This document shows, piece after piece, positions 1-11,900 of a DNA stretch of 64,000 nucleotides. The stretch spans positions 10,795,937-10,859,936 of the forward strand of contig NC_069133.1 in NCBI RefSeq assembly GCF_026914265.1. The letters run 5' to 3'. The stretch's first letter is position 1; the number at the start of each line of letters is the position of its first letter. The translations under genes were made by a program, and so were the position numbers. The DNA is from Mya arenaria (lineage: Eukaryota; Mollusca; Bivalvia; Myida; Myidae). The notes beneath the pieces are model-generated. The model saw only the letters and a program-made list of their open reading frames with translations. It ran no database searches and was not told where the DNA came from.

Positions 1-275
1 CTCGGACCATTGAAGTGATGGGCTTAAATCAGTCATTAACTCGGACCATAGCGGCGATGGGCTCAAATCAGGCATAAAATCTAACCATAGGAGTCGGACT
101 CAAATCAGACATGACATCTGACAAGAGTAGCGATAGACTCAAATCAGACTTGAGGTCGGACCACAGCAGAGTTGGACTCAAATCTGGCATCAACTCGGAT
201 CATAGGAAATATGGACTCAAATCAGGCATTTACTTCGACAATAGAAAATATGGACCCAAATCAGTACATCACCGA
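1..275. repeat. Minisatellite, ~39-bp unit (left edge open)
   Basis: About seven diverged copies of a ~39-bp unit containing ctcggaccatag and ggctcaaatcaggca. The array runs off the left edge. A short open frame through it (111-359) is a by-product of the unit being divisible by three. Confidence 0.85.
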
Positions 276-1314
276 GTTGGGGATCCACTTGAGAAATCAA
301 GAGTTCGGGTTGAGTTAGACAAACGTTTCTTAAGCTCGTCGTTCAGTCTTTCTAGATGATCTGTAAATGAAAGATATACAATTGATAGACGGTATACCTA
401 ATTATGATACTTTGAGTTTTTCTATTTTTAAAACACACCAACGCTGATAAAACTACAAAATACCATATATGTCAAACAGTTGTTAGAATATTTCGATATG
501 TGAATTGCACATAATCAATGAAGATAAGTCTGCGAAATGAACAAGGTTCTCCCCACATTCAAAAACCTGTAAATATCTCAATATAGAAAATTGTTCAAAA
601 ACAATCGTTAGATAACAATCGAGAAATAAGTATCATCGGAGAAAAATAAGTGTTCGTTATAATTTTTCGTTTGACCATTTTTGACAGCAATGCGAAACTT
701 CTTTGGATGATTGGGGTTATCTTCTATGTAAATGTTTGCTTTGCAATAATTATTTTGCTCCATATGTATATATTATAGACGTAAAAAGGACATTTCATTG
801 ATGTTAACAAAGAAAACCTCAAAATTAAATTAATCTATAAATGGTTTTGTTTATTTCCATCAAAATATTCAAATATTATTTATATAAAAAGTTTTAACAT
901 CATTTCTTACTATTCTACTGCTATAAACTTATTAGGGAGCTGGATTTCTTTTTCAAATTCATGAGATTTTATTATAATATATTAACAACTGAAAGCCACT
1001 TAAAACTCCATTCGAACGTTTCATTGATTTGGTAAGGTCACGCATTATCATACTACAGCTTGCGTGCAATAGATAGTCACAATGCAATTAAATGACATAA
1101 ATTAAAAACTTTCAGAATCAGTCCTTAAAGCATTTTAGAAATCATTCATTACTAACACATCATTGTTTTTGTTTTTTTTTAAATTTAATTAACAACTTTA
1201 AAAGGAAAAAAACAAATAAGAAGAAAACACAAATCGATGGATGCGAAGCAAAAGCGCTATATAAACTGTTTAATCAATATTACAAACATAAATTTTGGGT
1301 GATAAACCTTCAAC
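276..1314. other. AT-rich stretch, no gene seen
   Basis: Only short open frames, no splice-flanked coding blocks and no clear repeat. I see nothing supportable here. Confidence 0.5.
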
Positions 1315-2367
1315 TACAGTGGCTGGCCATAAATGAGTCATTAAAATTGCTACTTGCAAAGGGAGTTGACTTCTTACTTGTCGTTGGTGATCATTTTCAA
1401 GAGTTTTCTTTCTTTTTGGAATTTTCGTTTGTGCTTATTATATCCTTTAACATAAACACCATAAGTCAATCCAGTGTGAGCAAATTTCTGAAGAGGAAGC
1501 GGAAAGATAAAAAATACATCACGAAGTGGAATACTTTAGACCGGACAAATTTCATCGAGAACTATGTGACGTCGATTGAGGTTACATGGATTTACAAGAA
1601 GAAAAGTAATTAATGCATTAACTATCAATACCATTAACCGGATATGGCGTGTTTCTTGGTGTAAACAGAAGAAACATTGGACCCTGAACAAACAGTGGAA
1701 AACTGTGATATTAAGTTAAGACACAGGTAAAACTTGATTTTAAAAACAGACTCAGCGTGAAGAGGAAAACAAATGAAGAATGGCGTCAAGAGTGCCTAGG
1801 TCAGCGTGGAGGCAGCTGTTTCAGCTATGATTTGGGGTTGTCTGACTTACAATGGTGTGGGAATTTTGGAATCTGTTGAGGAAAATATAGAGAAGTTTAA
1901 AGACTGCATTGCCAAGAATTTTCCAGAAGGTGACTATATTTTTCAAGAGGATAATGCCTCAGAGAACGCATCGAAGAGTACCACTGAGAGGGAAAATGAG
2001 TACAGCATTTTCTCTGCGTATTGGCCTTCACAGATCCCTGATATCAATATAATCGAAAATATGTGGCGTACAATTAAAATCAAACATATATGAAGGAACA
2101 TGTGATCAAGTCAAAACACCACCTGATAGTAGAAACTAGGAAAATTTGGTATGATCTTCCAGTGCACTGTACATAAAGCCTGTATGCCTCCGTTCCACGA
2201 AGAATTCGAATAGTGATAGACAGGAGAGGCCATATTACCAAATGTTAACCAGTTATCATAGTTTGGTAAACAAAATTGTTTATACAGTTGATCTGAATTT
2301 TAGTGTTAGAAAACATGTGCATGTTTTGGCAGCCATTTTGATGACTCACTTATGGTCAGCTACTGTA
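1315..2367 (+). mobile_element. Degenerate Tc1/mariner-type transposon with TIRs
   Basis: A 1.05-kb element bounded by TA dinucleotides (1315-1316 and 2366-2367). The left terminal inverted repeat at 1317-1349 starts cagtggctggccataaatga; the right one at 2334-2365 is its diverged reverse complement, ending cttatggtcagctactg. The repeats are about 32 bp with a handful of mismatches. The interior carries Tc1-family transposase remnants on the + strand. TA target duplication, TIR length and transposase type all agree with IS630/Tc1/mariner. The copy is short for the family (usually 1.3-1.7 kb) and clearly dead. Confidence 0.85.
1657..2093 (+). pseudogene. Tc1-like transposase remnant
   Basis: The conceptual translation carries the Tc1 signature in pieces: WCKQKKHWTLNKQWKTVIL near 1657-1713, then a basic stretch, then MIWGCLTYNGVGIL, FQEDNASENASKSTT (normally QDNAPCH, carrying the second catalytic Asp) and WPSQIPDINIIENMWRTIK (normally WPxxSPDLNPIENxW, with the third acidic residue). 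The frame changes between blocks and there are stops, so it cannot encode an active enzyme. The N-terminal helix-turn-helix domains are not recognisable. Confidence 0.8.
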
Positions 2368-2421
2368 CTTACTAAGATATGCATTAACAATGCAGCAATT
2401 AATACAATATTTTTTTTTATT

Positions 2422-2560
2422 TTTTTTCAGAAAAGGATATTAAAGTTTCGAAATATATCGTGTTTAATTTGAAAGAAAGATACAGAAAACACGGTAGTTT
2501 AGCTTATGAGACGATAGTTGATCACTCTTAAACTTTTAGGACCCAACAGAAGTTTATGTT
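2422..2560 (+). other. Exon-like block, diverged copy of 7784-7911
   Basis: A polypyrimidine tract ending in cag (about 2409-2430) precedes a segment that aligns with 7784-7900 (shared aatttgaaagaaag, cagaaaacacggta, tatgagacg, gtagttgat-like). The translation resembles LKERYRKHGSLAYETIVDHS. The two copies sit on either side of the 66-bp and 33-bp arrays. I do not recognise the peptide; it could be a decayed exon or a dispersed repeat. Confidence 0.45.
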
Positions 2561-2759
2561 ACGTATATATATGTGTGTGTATTGATTTTAATATATGTCA
2601 CATAAATCAGATTAAATATCATTATAAATACATGCAATGTCAAAACATATATATGAAACAAATGAATTCAGAAGAAATCTTATTAGCTCTTATATATGTT
2701 CGAGAAGCCTTACATATATGATAGGGTACAGGCAAAGTAACTTTTGAATGGCTTATGGT

Positions 2760-3370
2760 GATGCAACGCGCAAAACACATTACCTACGTGACAGGCGACG
2801 GATGGAAAACACATGACCTACATGACTGGTGACGGATAAACATCAACAGTATGAGTTAATGAGCGAAACGCATTCACAACTTGATAGGCGGCGGATACAC
2901 ATCAAATTAAATGCGCTAAACACATTAACTACTTTACTGGGGGCGGATGGAAATAAATTGTATTAGGCAACTCGCGAAACAATTAAACACGGAACTACGT
3001 AAAAGGCGGCGGATGGATATCAATTGTATTAGGCAACACGCGAAACAATTTAACTCCGAACTACGTAAAAGGCGGCTGTTAGAAATCAAACGCACTAAAC
3101 ACATTAACTACTGGCGATGGATAAAAATAAGCTGTTTAAGATAACGCGCGTACCGCGACATTGACTGAATGACGCAACGCGCGAAGCACATTATCCACGT
3201 GACAGGCGGCAGGTGGAAATTATCTATATGAGGCAACACACATTAACTACGTAAGTGGCGACGGATGGAAATCATCTGTATGAGGCAACGCGCGAGACAT
3301 ATTAACTAAGTGAGCGACCGCGGATAAAATTAACTTCTTGAGGCAACACGCGAAACAAATCAAATACATA
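2760..3370. repeat. Minisatellite, ~60-66-bp unit
   Basis: About ten diverged copies of a unit with gcaacgcgcgaaacacatta, actacgtgacaggcg and gcggatggaaatca. Two neighbouring copies at 2960-3090 are 66 bp apart. CpG-richer than its surroundings. Confidence 0.85.
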
Positions 3371-3479
3371 TATGTATATGTGACCTTACCAACATAATAC
3401 TTATACGTAAATTTATTTTAAAACATTAGTGTTCAATAAAGTTGCGTTACCGTTGATAATAAAAGCTAAGTTATAGTTA

Positions 3480-6400
3480 CTAAAACAACTACCCTAGTCA
3501 AGGCAATAAAAACTGCAACGCCAACCCGAATTGAGGAAATAGTAACTGCGCCTACAACCCGAGTTGAGGTAAAAGAAACTGCACCCACAACCCGAGTTGA
3601 GGCAATAGAAAGTGCACCCACCACCCGATTTGAGGATATAGAAACTGCACCAACAACCAGTGTTGAGGCTATAGAAACTGCACCAACAACCCGTGTTAAG
3701 GCTATAGAAACTGCACCCACCACCCGAGTTGAGGCAATAGAAACTGCACCAACAACCCATGTTGAGGCTATATAAACTAAATTCACTATCCGAGATGAGG
3801 CAATAGAAACTGCACCAACAACCCGAGTTGAGGCTATAGAAACTGCACCAACAACCCGTGTTGTGGCTATAGAAAGTGCACCAACAACCCGAGTTGAGGT
3901 TATAGAAACTGCACCAACAACCCGTGTTGAGGCTATAGAAACTGCACCAACAACCCGTGTTGAGGCTATAGAAACTGCACCCACCACCCGAGTTGAGGCA
4001 AAAGAAAATGCACCAACAATCCGAGTTGAGGCTATAGAAACTGCATCAACAATCCGTGTTGAGGATATAGAAACTGTACCCATTACCCGAGTTGAGGCAA
4101 AAGAAACTGCACCATCAATCCCGAGTTGAGGCTATAAAAACTGCTCCAACAACCCGTGTTCAAACTATAGAAATTGCACCAACAACCCGTGTTGAGGCTA
4201 TAGAAACTGCACCAACAACCACTGTTGAGGCTATATTAACTAAATTCACAACCCGAGATGAGGCAATAGAAACTGCACCAACAATCTGAGTTGAAGCTAA
4301 AGAAACTGCACCAACAACCCGAGTTGAGGCTATAAAAACTGCACCAACAATCCGAGTTGAAGCAAAAGAAACTGCACCAAAAACCCGTGTTGAGGCTGTA
4401 GAAACTGCACCCACCACCCGAGTTGAGGCAATAGAAACTGCATCAACAACCCGAGTTGAGGCTATAGAAACTGCACCAACAATCCGAGTTGAGGCTATAG
4501 AAACTGCACCAACGACCCGTGTTGAGGCTATAGAAACTGCACCCACAACCCGTGTTGAGGCTATAGAAACTGTACCAACAACCCGAGTTGAGGCTATAGA
4601 AACTGCACCCACAACCCGTGTTGAGGCTATAGAAACTGCACCAACAATCCGAGTTGAGGCTATAGAAACTGCACCCACAACCAGAGTTGAGGCTATAGAA
4701 ACTGCACCAACAACCCGAGTTGAGGTTATAGAAACTGCACCCACAACCCGAGTTGAGGCTATAGAAACTGCACCCACAACCTGAGTTGAGGCTATAGAAA
4801 CTGCACCAACAACCCGAGTTGAGGTTATAGAAACTGCACCCACAACCCTTGTTGAGGCTATAGAAACTGCACCCACAACCCGTGTTGTGGCTATAGAAAC
4901 TGCACCAACAACCCGAGTTAAGGCTATAGAAACTGCACCAACAACCCGAGTTGAGGCTATAGAAACTGCACCCACAACCCGTGTTGTGGCTATAGAAACT
5001 GCACCAACAACCCGAGTTGAGGCTATAGAAACTGCACCCACAACCCGTGTTGAGGCTATAGAAACTGCACCCACAACCCGAGTTGAGGTTGTAGAAACTG
5101 CACACACAACCAGAGTTGAGGCTATAGAAACTGCACCCACAACCAGTGTTGAGGCTATAGAAACTGCACCAACAATCCGAGTTGAGGCTATAGAAACTGC
5201 ACCCACAACCAGAGTTGAGGCTATAGAAACTGCACCAACAACCCGAGTTGAGGTTATAGAAACTGCACCAACAACCCGAGTTGAGGCTATAGAAACTGCA
5301 CCCACAACCTGAGTTGAGGCTATAGAAACTGCACCAACAACCCGAGTTGAGGTTATAGAAACTGCACCCACAACCCGTGTTGAGGCTATAGAAACTGCAC
5401 CCACAACCCGTGTTGTGGCTATAGAAACTGCACCCACAACCCGAGTTGAGGCTATAGAAACTGCACCAACAACCCGAGTTGAGGCTATAGAAACTGCACC
5501 CACAACCCGTGTTGTGGCTATAGAAACTGCACCAACAACCCGAGTTGAGGCTATAGAAACTGCACCCACAACCCGTGTTGAGGCTATAGAAACTGCACCC
5601 ACAACCCGAGTTGAGGCTGTAGAAACTGCACACACAACCAGAGTTGAGGCTATAGAAACTGCACCAACAACCCGAGTTGAGGCTATAGAAACTGCACCAA
5701 CAATCCGAGTTGAGGCTATAGAAACTGCACCAACAACCCGTGTTGAGGCTGTAGAAACTGCACCCACCACCCGAGTTGAGGCAATAGAAACTGCATCAAC
5801 AACCCGAGTTGAGGCTATAGAAACTGCACCAACAATCCGAGTTGAGGCTATAGAAACTGCACCAACGACCCGTGTTGAGGCTATAGAAACTGCACCCACA
5901 ACCCGTGTTGTGGCTATAGAAACTGCACCAACAACCCGAGTTGACGCTATAGAAACTGCACCCACAACCCGTGTTGTGGCTATAGAAACTGCACCCACAA
6001 CCCGTGTTGTGGCTATAGAAACTGCACCCACAACCCGTGTTGTGGCTATAGAAACTGCACCAACGACCCGTGTTGACGCTATAGAAACTGCACCAACGAC
6101 CCGTGTTGACGCTATAGAAACTGCACCAACGACCCGTGTTGACGCTATAGAAACTGCACCCACAACCCGTGTTGTGGCTATAGAAACTGCACCCACAACC
6201 CGTGTTGAGGCTATAGAAACTGCACCAACAACCCGAGTTGAGGCAATAGAAACTGCACCCACAACCCGTGTTGAGGCTATAGAAACTGCACCCACAACCC
6301 GTGTTGTGGCTATAGAAACTGCACCAACAACCCGAGTTGAGGCTATAGAAACTGCACCCACAACACGTGTTTAGGCTATAGAAACTGCACCCACAACCCG

Positions 6401-6487
6401 AGTTGAGGCTGTAAAAACTGCACACACAACCCGAGTTGAGGCTATAGAAACTGCACCAACAACCCGAGTTGAGGCTATAGAAACACA
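3480..6487. repeat. 33-bp minisatellite, ~90 copies (3.0 kb)
   Basis: Tandem copies of a 33-bp unit whose + strand reads ctatagaaactgcacc (a/c)acaacccgagttgagg. Because 33 is divisible by three, frames stay open for long distances on both strands (up to 733 codons on the minus strand, 319 on the plus). I treat these frames as by-products: both strands are open, single-base slips interrupt each of them, and there is no start or splice context. The reverse complement contains actcgggttgtgggtgcagt, which also occurs exactly in the array at 17975-22325. Confidence 0.95.
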
Positions 6488-7367
6488 AGAGCTTAATTAT
6501 TATAGCTTAACGGCCAAAAGGTTTATTATTTAAAATAAAATACTTTAAATCCTGGTTTTATTTTACGTCTTATCATTGCATTCAAAGAGGAAAATCTTCA
6601 GGTAATGCTCGACTTGACAACAGTATGCAAAGCGTTTAATCAATGCCTTTTGGGAATTAAAATGTTGGATAATCGAGTATCATGTATTTGAAATTAGTGG
6701 TTGCTTTTTTGGTTCGAGTTTGTTATTATACTGTAGATTCATTTTTAATGTAACGAAACATCAGCACTTTTTAAACAAAACAGAACACTATTAATATCCT
6801 GAATGTATTGTTCAAGTGCATTAACGCATGAAATATCTCGCTTATGAATGTAAAGAAAACATTTCACCCATTCTCTTTAGGCTGATATAAACCTTGGTAT
6901 GGGTAATCATATCGTACAACGGCTGTGCTCAACGTTGCCATTTTGTCATTGAATGATAAGTTAATGCACCATGTATACGTTTCCAGAATTTTCAGTAATA
7001 GCTATTGATAGAAATATGACTGGCGCTTTGTATAGCCTTCAGTATTACCTTACACTGTGCATATTGAGAGAAAGAAGTCTCGTAATATATACGTAGACTA
7101 AATCATTAGAACGCTCGTATTGATATTACACTTATGGCTGTACGCAGTACAGCTTTCACGGGCTTGATTAAATGCGGTTATTACTCAATATAAAAATTGA
7201 AGGCATTACCACAGTTTTGCGCTAAGCCTTTACTTTGCTTTGCTCAGTTTCGAATTTTTGAGGAGAATTGAAAAACGCAGTTTGACAAGATCGTTTCAAA
7301 GTGGTAACCAAGTGCTTAAAAAGGTGTAACCTTTACTCCGGTATTATCCTATCAAAAGGATACCTGT

Positions 7368-7521
7368 TGACCCTATGTAATTTTGGTATCATTTGGAAGC
7401 GTTTTGCTGACTTATATTTAATCTGACAAATGGATGACAAAAACTTGACCCTATGTAATTTTGGTATCATTTGGAAGCGTTTTGCTGACTTATATTTAAT
7501 CTGACAAATGGATGACAAAAA
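7368..7521. repeat. Perfect 77-bp tandem duplication
   Basis: Two copies of a 77-bp segment beginning ttgaccctatgtaattttgg, at 7368 and 7445, identical as far as I can read. The identity indicates a recent duplication. Confidence 0.9.
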
Positions 7522-7783
7522 CCTACATTATACATAGATTGTATGTTTGAAATCAGACGTGACAGGAGCTATATAACCATAATTATCAAGGCCAAAAAAG
7601 CTTGTTGGTTATGTTCATTTCTCTTTGGGTATGAGACTCACTTTTAGGCTAGGTTATATAAATATGAATTGATTGTGTCATAAGCCGTTTTGTTAAAGAT
7701 GCACTCTTACTTCAAAATAATATTAACCACTTTTAATACCATTGTTTCGATATACCAAAATGGACGAAGAAATGGGGTAAACA

Positions 7784-7911
7784 GTGGTTCTTATGAACAA
7801 TACCAAGTTAAATTGAAAGAAAGGTGCAGAAAACACGGTATTGTACTCTATGAGACGGTAGTAGATAACTTTAAATATTTTAGCATCCACCAATCATTTA
7901 TTATAAAATAG
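7784..7911 (+). other. Exon-like block, second copy of 2422-2560
   Basis: Open frame reading NSGSYEQYQVKLKERCRKHG then IVLYETVVDNFK, ending at a stop at 7909-7911. It aligns over roughly 90 bp with 2435-2530. I do not recognise a family. It could be a decayed last exon of an unseen gene or a piece of a dispersed repeat. Confidence 0.4.
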
Positions 7912-8454
7912 AAGATTAACACAAACCTGTTTATTTCAATAGAATTTGCAAGAATTAAATTGACAGGCATTTTATTAAATTGACAAGCTTAAACAGATTG
8001 TTTTTATAAGTTTACATAAGAAACATATATATTTTACTGTTTTACTTCACATGCTGTGCCAACGTATATATTAGCCAACGCGGTGTGTTGTGTACGGTGC
8101 CATCAAATACTACTATATCGGATGTTTACGTTTGCTGCCTGTTAATTATTTTAATTTCTCCAAAATAAAACATCAAACGTTTATTGGCTTCCATCACTCT
8201 ACGGAAGCGTATATACCTGCATTCTCAAAACGACTGTGTCTCCCATTCTATTAGTGATATAAGCCCAGAGCGAGGGGTTACATTGACACGTTCAATTATA
8301 GCGTCAGCCAACCACATGGGTTAAGTCGTAATAATATTCTACACAAAGCGTTAAACTTTTGCCCGAAACATTACACGAGATACAGATAATTACTGCTTGC
8401 AAAAACCGAAAACTTTAAATCATTCAATGTTTAATTCAGACACATAAAATTGGG

Positions 8455-8465
8455 TATATATAAGG
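8455..8465 (+). promoter_or_regulatory. Possible TATA-like element of DXO
   Basis: tatatataagg lies about 105 bp upstream of the DXO start codon. Position and sequence suit a core promoter, but the AT-rich background makes chance occurrence likely. Confidence 0.25.
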
Positions 8466-8985
8466 TAAAACTGTAGCCTAAACATAAGGCCAATCGATAT
8501 TTCTATAAATAGCTATTTTCAGACATGTGATATACCTCCTATAACTACGCAATTCATTGAGTAACAAAATGGCGGCGGCGGCTAAGGATCGTGATCCTAC
8601 AAAGATTGGATGCTTTTCATTAGATATTGATGGTAACTTTCATGATGATGACAGCAAGAAGAAAACATTCAACAAACCTCCAAATTATACTCCTGATGTT
8701 TCTGTTACTGTAAAATTTGACTTGAATAAGGGGAGAATGGCGGAGAGAAGAGATGAACAAAAGCACGAAAAGCTCGACAATCTTCTGGATTGGATAAGCG
8801 GCCATAAGCAAGAAATTATTAAAGATGGGTGAGTGGACCATGATTAAACTGATCTCAAGTAAATGCTAAGATATTAAATGGTTTAAATCATTAAACTTTT
8901 TGGAGTGAATAAAAAATAAAAGTTAAGCCTACACATAGTGCCAATCAATATTTCGATATTGGCTGTATATTTCAAAATACTAAAG
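8466..8985. repeat. Diverged ~60-bp direct repeats flanking DXO exon 1
   Basis: 8466-8525 (gtagcctaaacataaggcca, then atcgatatttct) is matched by about 8922-8985 (ttaagcctacacatagtgcc, then aatcaatatttcg). One copy lies just before the first coding exon and one just after its donor, so exon 1 sits inside a diverged local duplication. Confidence 0.55.
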
Positions 8986-11900
8986 TTTTAAATTACATGC
9001 CATTGTTATTGGTTGAATAGCCTATATACAGGCCATTTGCGTGAAATTTGTAACGAAATACTTTGAATGAATATTCAAATACAAAATAGAACTTAAGAAG
9101 TACGTAGGTATTTGCCATAATGGGGGTATGCTTAACAGATCGATCATGTTTCATGTTTAAGTTTTGCCATGCGTGTGACTTTAGAAGCTATGAATGAAAA
9201 ATAAAAATCAAGAGCCGTGCATGCTTTTGGTCGTCCGTTAATGAAGAAGTACAAGTCAACATCTATTTTGGCCCTAAAACAATGCATTGATATTTAAACA
9301 AAACAAAACACTTATAACCGTGTATTAATTTGAGTGGAACGCTTAGACAAATATCTTATGAATTAATAAAAAAACAATGCACAATACAATAATTCAACGT
9401 ATGTATTTTGAAATTCTCACACATATTCTGAGTTGGCTGAACTTGGACAGTCTCGTTATACTTAAAGGGACTAGACACTAGATGGCTAAAACTCGGCAAA
9501 TACAGTATTTCTTCAAAACAAGCCTAGAGTGATCAATACGAGCAATTATGTTCCCGATCATATATCTTTTTACATAATTTAAATATTGAGTTATATTTGA
9601 GAAAATCGATTGTGAAATGTGTCGGTTTAGAAGTGGTCGCAGGTGAAGTGGATTTTTATTGATGTTTTTCTGTATTATTAATCTATAATATGCTTGCTAT
9701 TTTAATTCATTTTGAATCATTTGCTTTCAGAAATACGCAAACCGACTTTGTATGCAGAAGGAGTTTGTTAAAAGAGGTAATGTCTTTCCCGTTTGAGGAA
9801 AATAAGAAGTTGAGGCTCGACGTGACTCTTCACAAAGGCATTTTCTACCTTAACAAAGGTAAATACCCAACCGAAAACCTGGAACAACAGGACACACAAC
9901 AGCAGCCACAGATGGGTAGGATAGAAGGAGATTGGGGCTACAAGTTTGAGCAGTATCTCACCGAAGGTATAGCAATAGTTTGGTTATTCGCATTATCTGT
10001 ATTCCTATAGTTTAATTTCGTAACTAAGGCAACGTCTTTATGTCAAATAACGTCCTTAACGGGATATTAGCAACGAAAACAAGTGGAAAAAGTGGTTATG
10101 CTGTTCAATTCAACACCCTCTCTTCTGCCAACTTCAGTCTTTACGATATATATATATATGTTAAATATTGCGCGAAAACGACGCCAAAATATCGAGCAAA
10201 CTGAAAATATTCGCAAATATCAACTTGACACAATAAAGGAACAGCCAATCAGAAAACTTTCAAAGGCAGTGACCCTTTACACTTTCAAAAAAAATATAAA
10301 GAGAAAGTGAAAGTAATCAATTCGCAAATATAATTGAATATTTTAAAATAAAGCAATTTATCACATCAAGTAAATACAAGCGATTAGAAGATTATTATTT
10401 TATTATCATATTAGTGCCACGTTTGCTTAACTGTACATTGTGCGTGTTGCGATACAGATCTTAGTTTCAAATTCAAATAATCTAAGTGTCATGTAGGAAA
10501 CAAAACAACATCGTGTTGCCATTACTGTAATTTGTTCGGATTTACGATTATTGAATTGACGTCTAAATTCCTTTAATAAAACAGACCTCTGATGTTTAGG
10601 TACACTATACATTTATTCACATTCTGTATTAATATTTTTATTCAGAATCAACAAATTCCGTGCCAGACATGGTCTATAACAGCCGTGAATCCTTTTATAA
10701 TGTCATGAAAGTCAAGCTCGGCTCCCACACAATAGGTAATTTCGTATAGTTTTACCGTGCGATTCCTTTATTCTGTATGTACAAACTAAGTGTGCAATTT
10801 GTAAAAGAATTGATGGGTTTCAGCAACGGTTATTGTGCTTGAGAGAATGCAAAATGAGTGAACATGTTTTATTCTGAAATGAATGACGTGCATTTGTCAA
10901 TGTAATAACTATATCGTTCCAGTGTACTCTTCTAGGGTCGATGCTGTAAGTGCGGATGAATCTGGGGAGCATAGCGTTGAGTTTAAAACCGTCAAAGAAT
11001 CCAAACCGGGCACAAAACCCTTTAATAAGTATAACAGGCATGGCTTTTGTTAACTATTTGAACAGTGATATCTTTATCTTATCTTCTCAACTACTGAATA
11101 TATAATGAAAGTGGGAGCCTTCAGAAGAACAAACTGCCCTCTTTTTCTGAAACTATCAGTCATGGTTTGATTGAAACGTTTTATTGACAGCATTGTCAAT
11201 GCCCCTTTTGGTAGAGCTTTTCCGGTTAATCCATAAGATAATGCAACAATGCGTTATTTTTTTACAAAATATAATCTTATTATTGATAAGATGATTGCCT
11301 GATTGACAGTAGGCGACGGATCAACTACTAATTAAAAGTAAGTGTTTTTTTGGTTTTCTAATTGATTAAGTAAACAGGTCGGCACAGCCCGACGACGACT
11401 ATTTGTTTATTAGACCAAAAAGGGCCTCGGAATCGATGGACACATAGTGTTCTTGTGAGTCCGTCACTATAGTTTACATTGTATAATTTACAAGTAAGCT
11501 CCTGAAGTTGTGAACACATAGTGTTCTTGTGAGTCCGTCACTATAGTTTACATTGTATAATTTACAAGTAAGCTCCTGAAGTTGTGAACACATAGTGTTC
11601 TTGTGAGTCCGTCAATATAATTTACATTGTATAATTTACAAGTAAGCTCCTGAAGTGGTGAACACATAGTGTTCTTGTGAGTCCGTCAATATAGTTTACA
11701 TTGTATAATTTACAAGTAAGCTCCTGAAGTGGTGAACACACAGTGTTCTTGTGAGTCCGTCAATATAGTTTACATTGTATAATTTACAAGTAAGCTCCTG
11801 AAGTGGTGAACACATAGTATTCTTGTGCGTTCGTCTCTGTAGTTTCCATTATTTTATTTACAAGTAGTACACGCTTCTGCAGTTGTGAATACAGAGTGTT

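Larger units (their letters stand above)
6488..8454. other. Region upstream of DXO, no intact gene seen
   Basis: AT-rich DNA with one perfect 77-bp tandem duplication (7368-7521) and one exon-like block (7784-7911). No other supportable coding sequence. Confidence 0.5.

Noticed and set aside
4160-6361. 733-codon minus-strand open frame of GAVSIAST-type repeats
   Set aside because: Explained by a 33-bp unit; the opposite strand is also open, no splice or start context, and the sister array has a 32-bp unit that cannot stay in frame.
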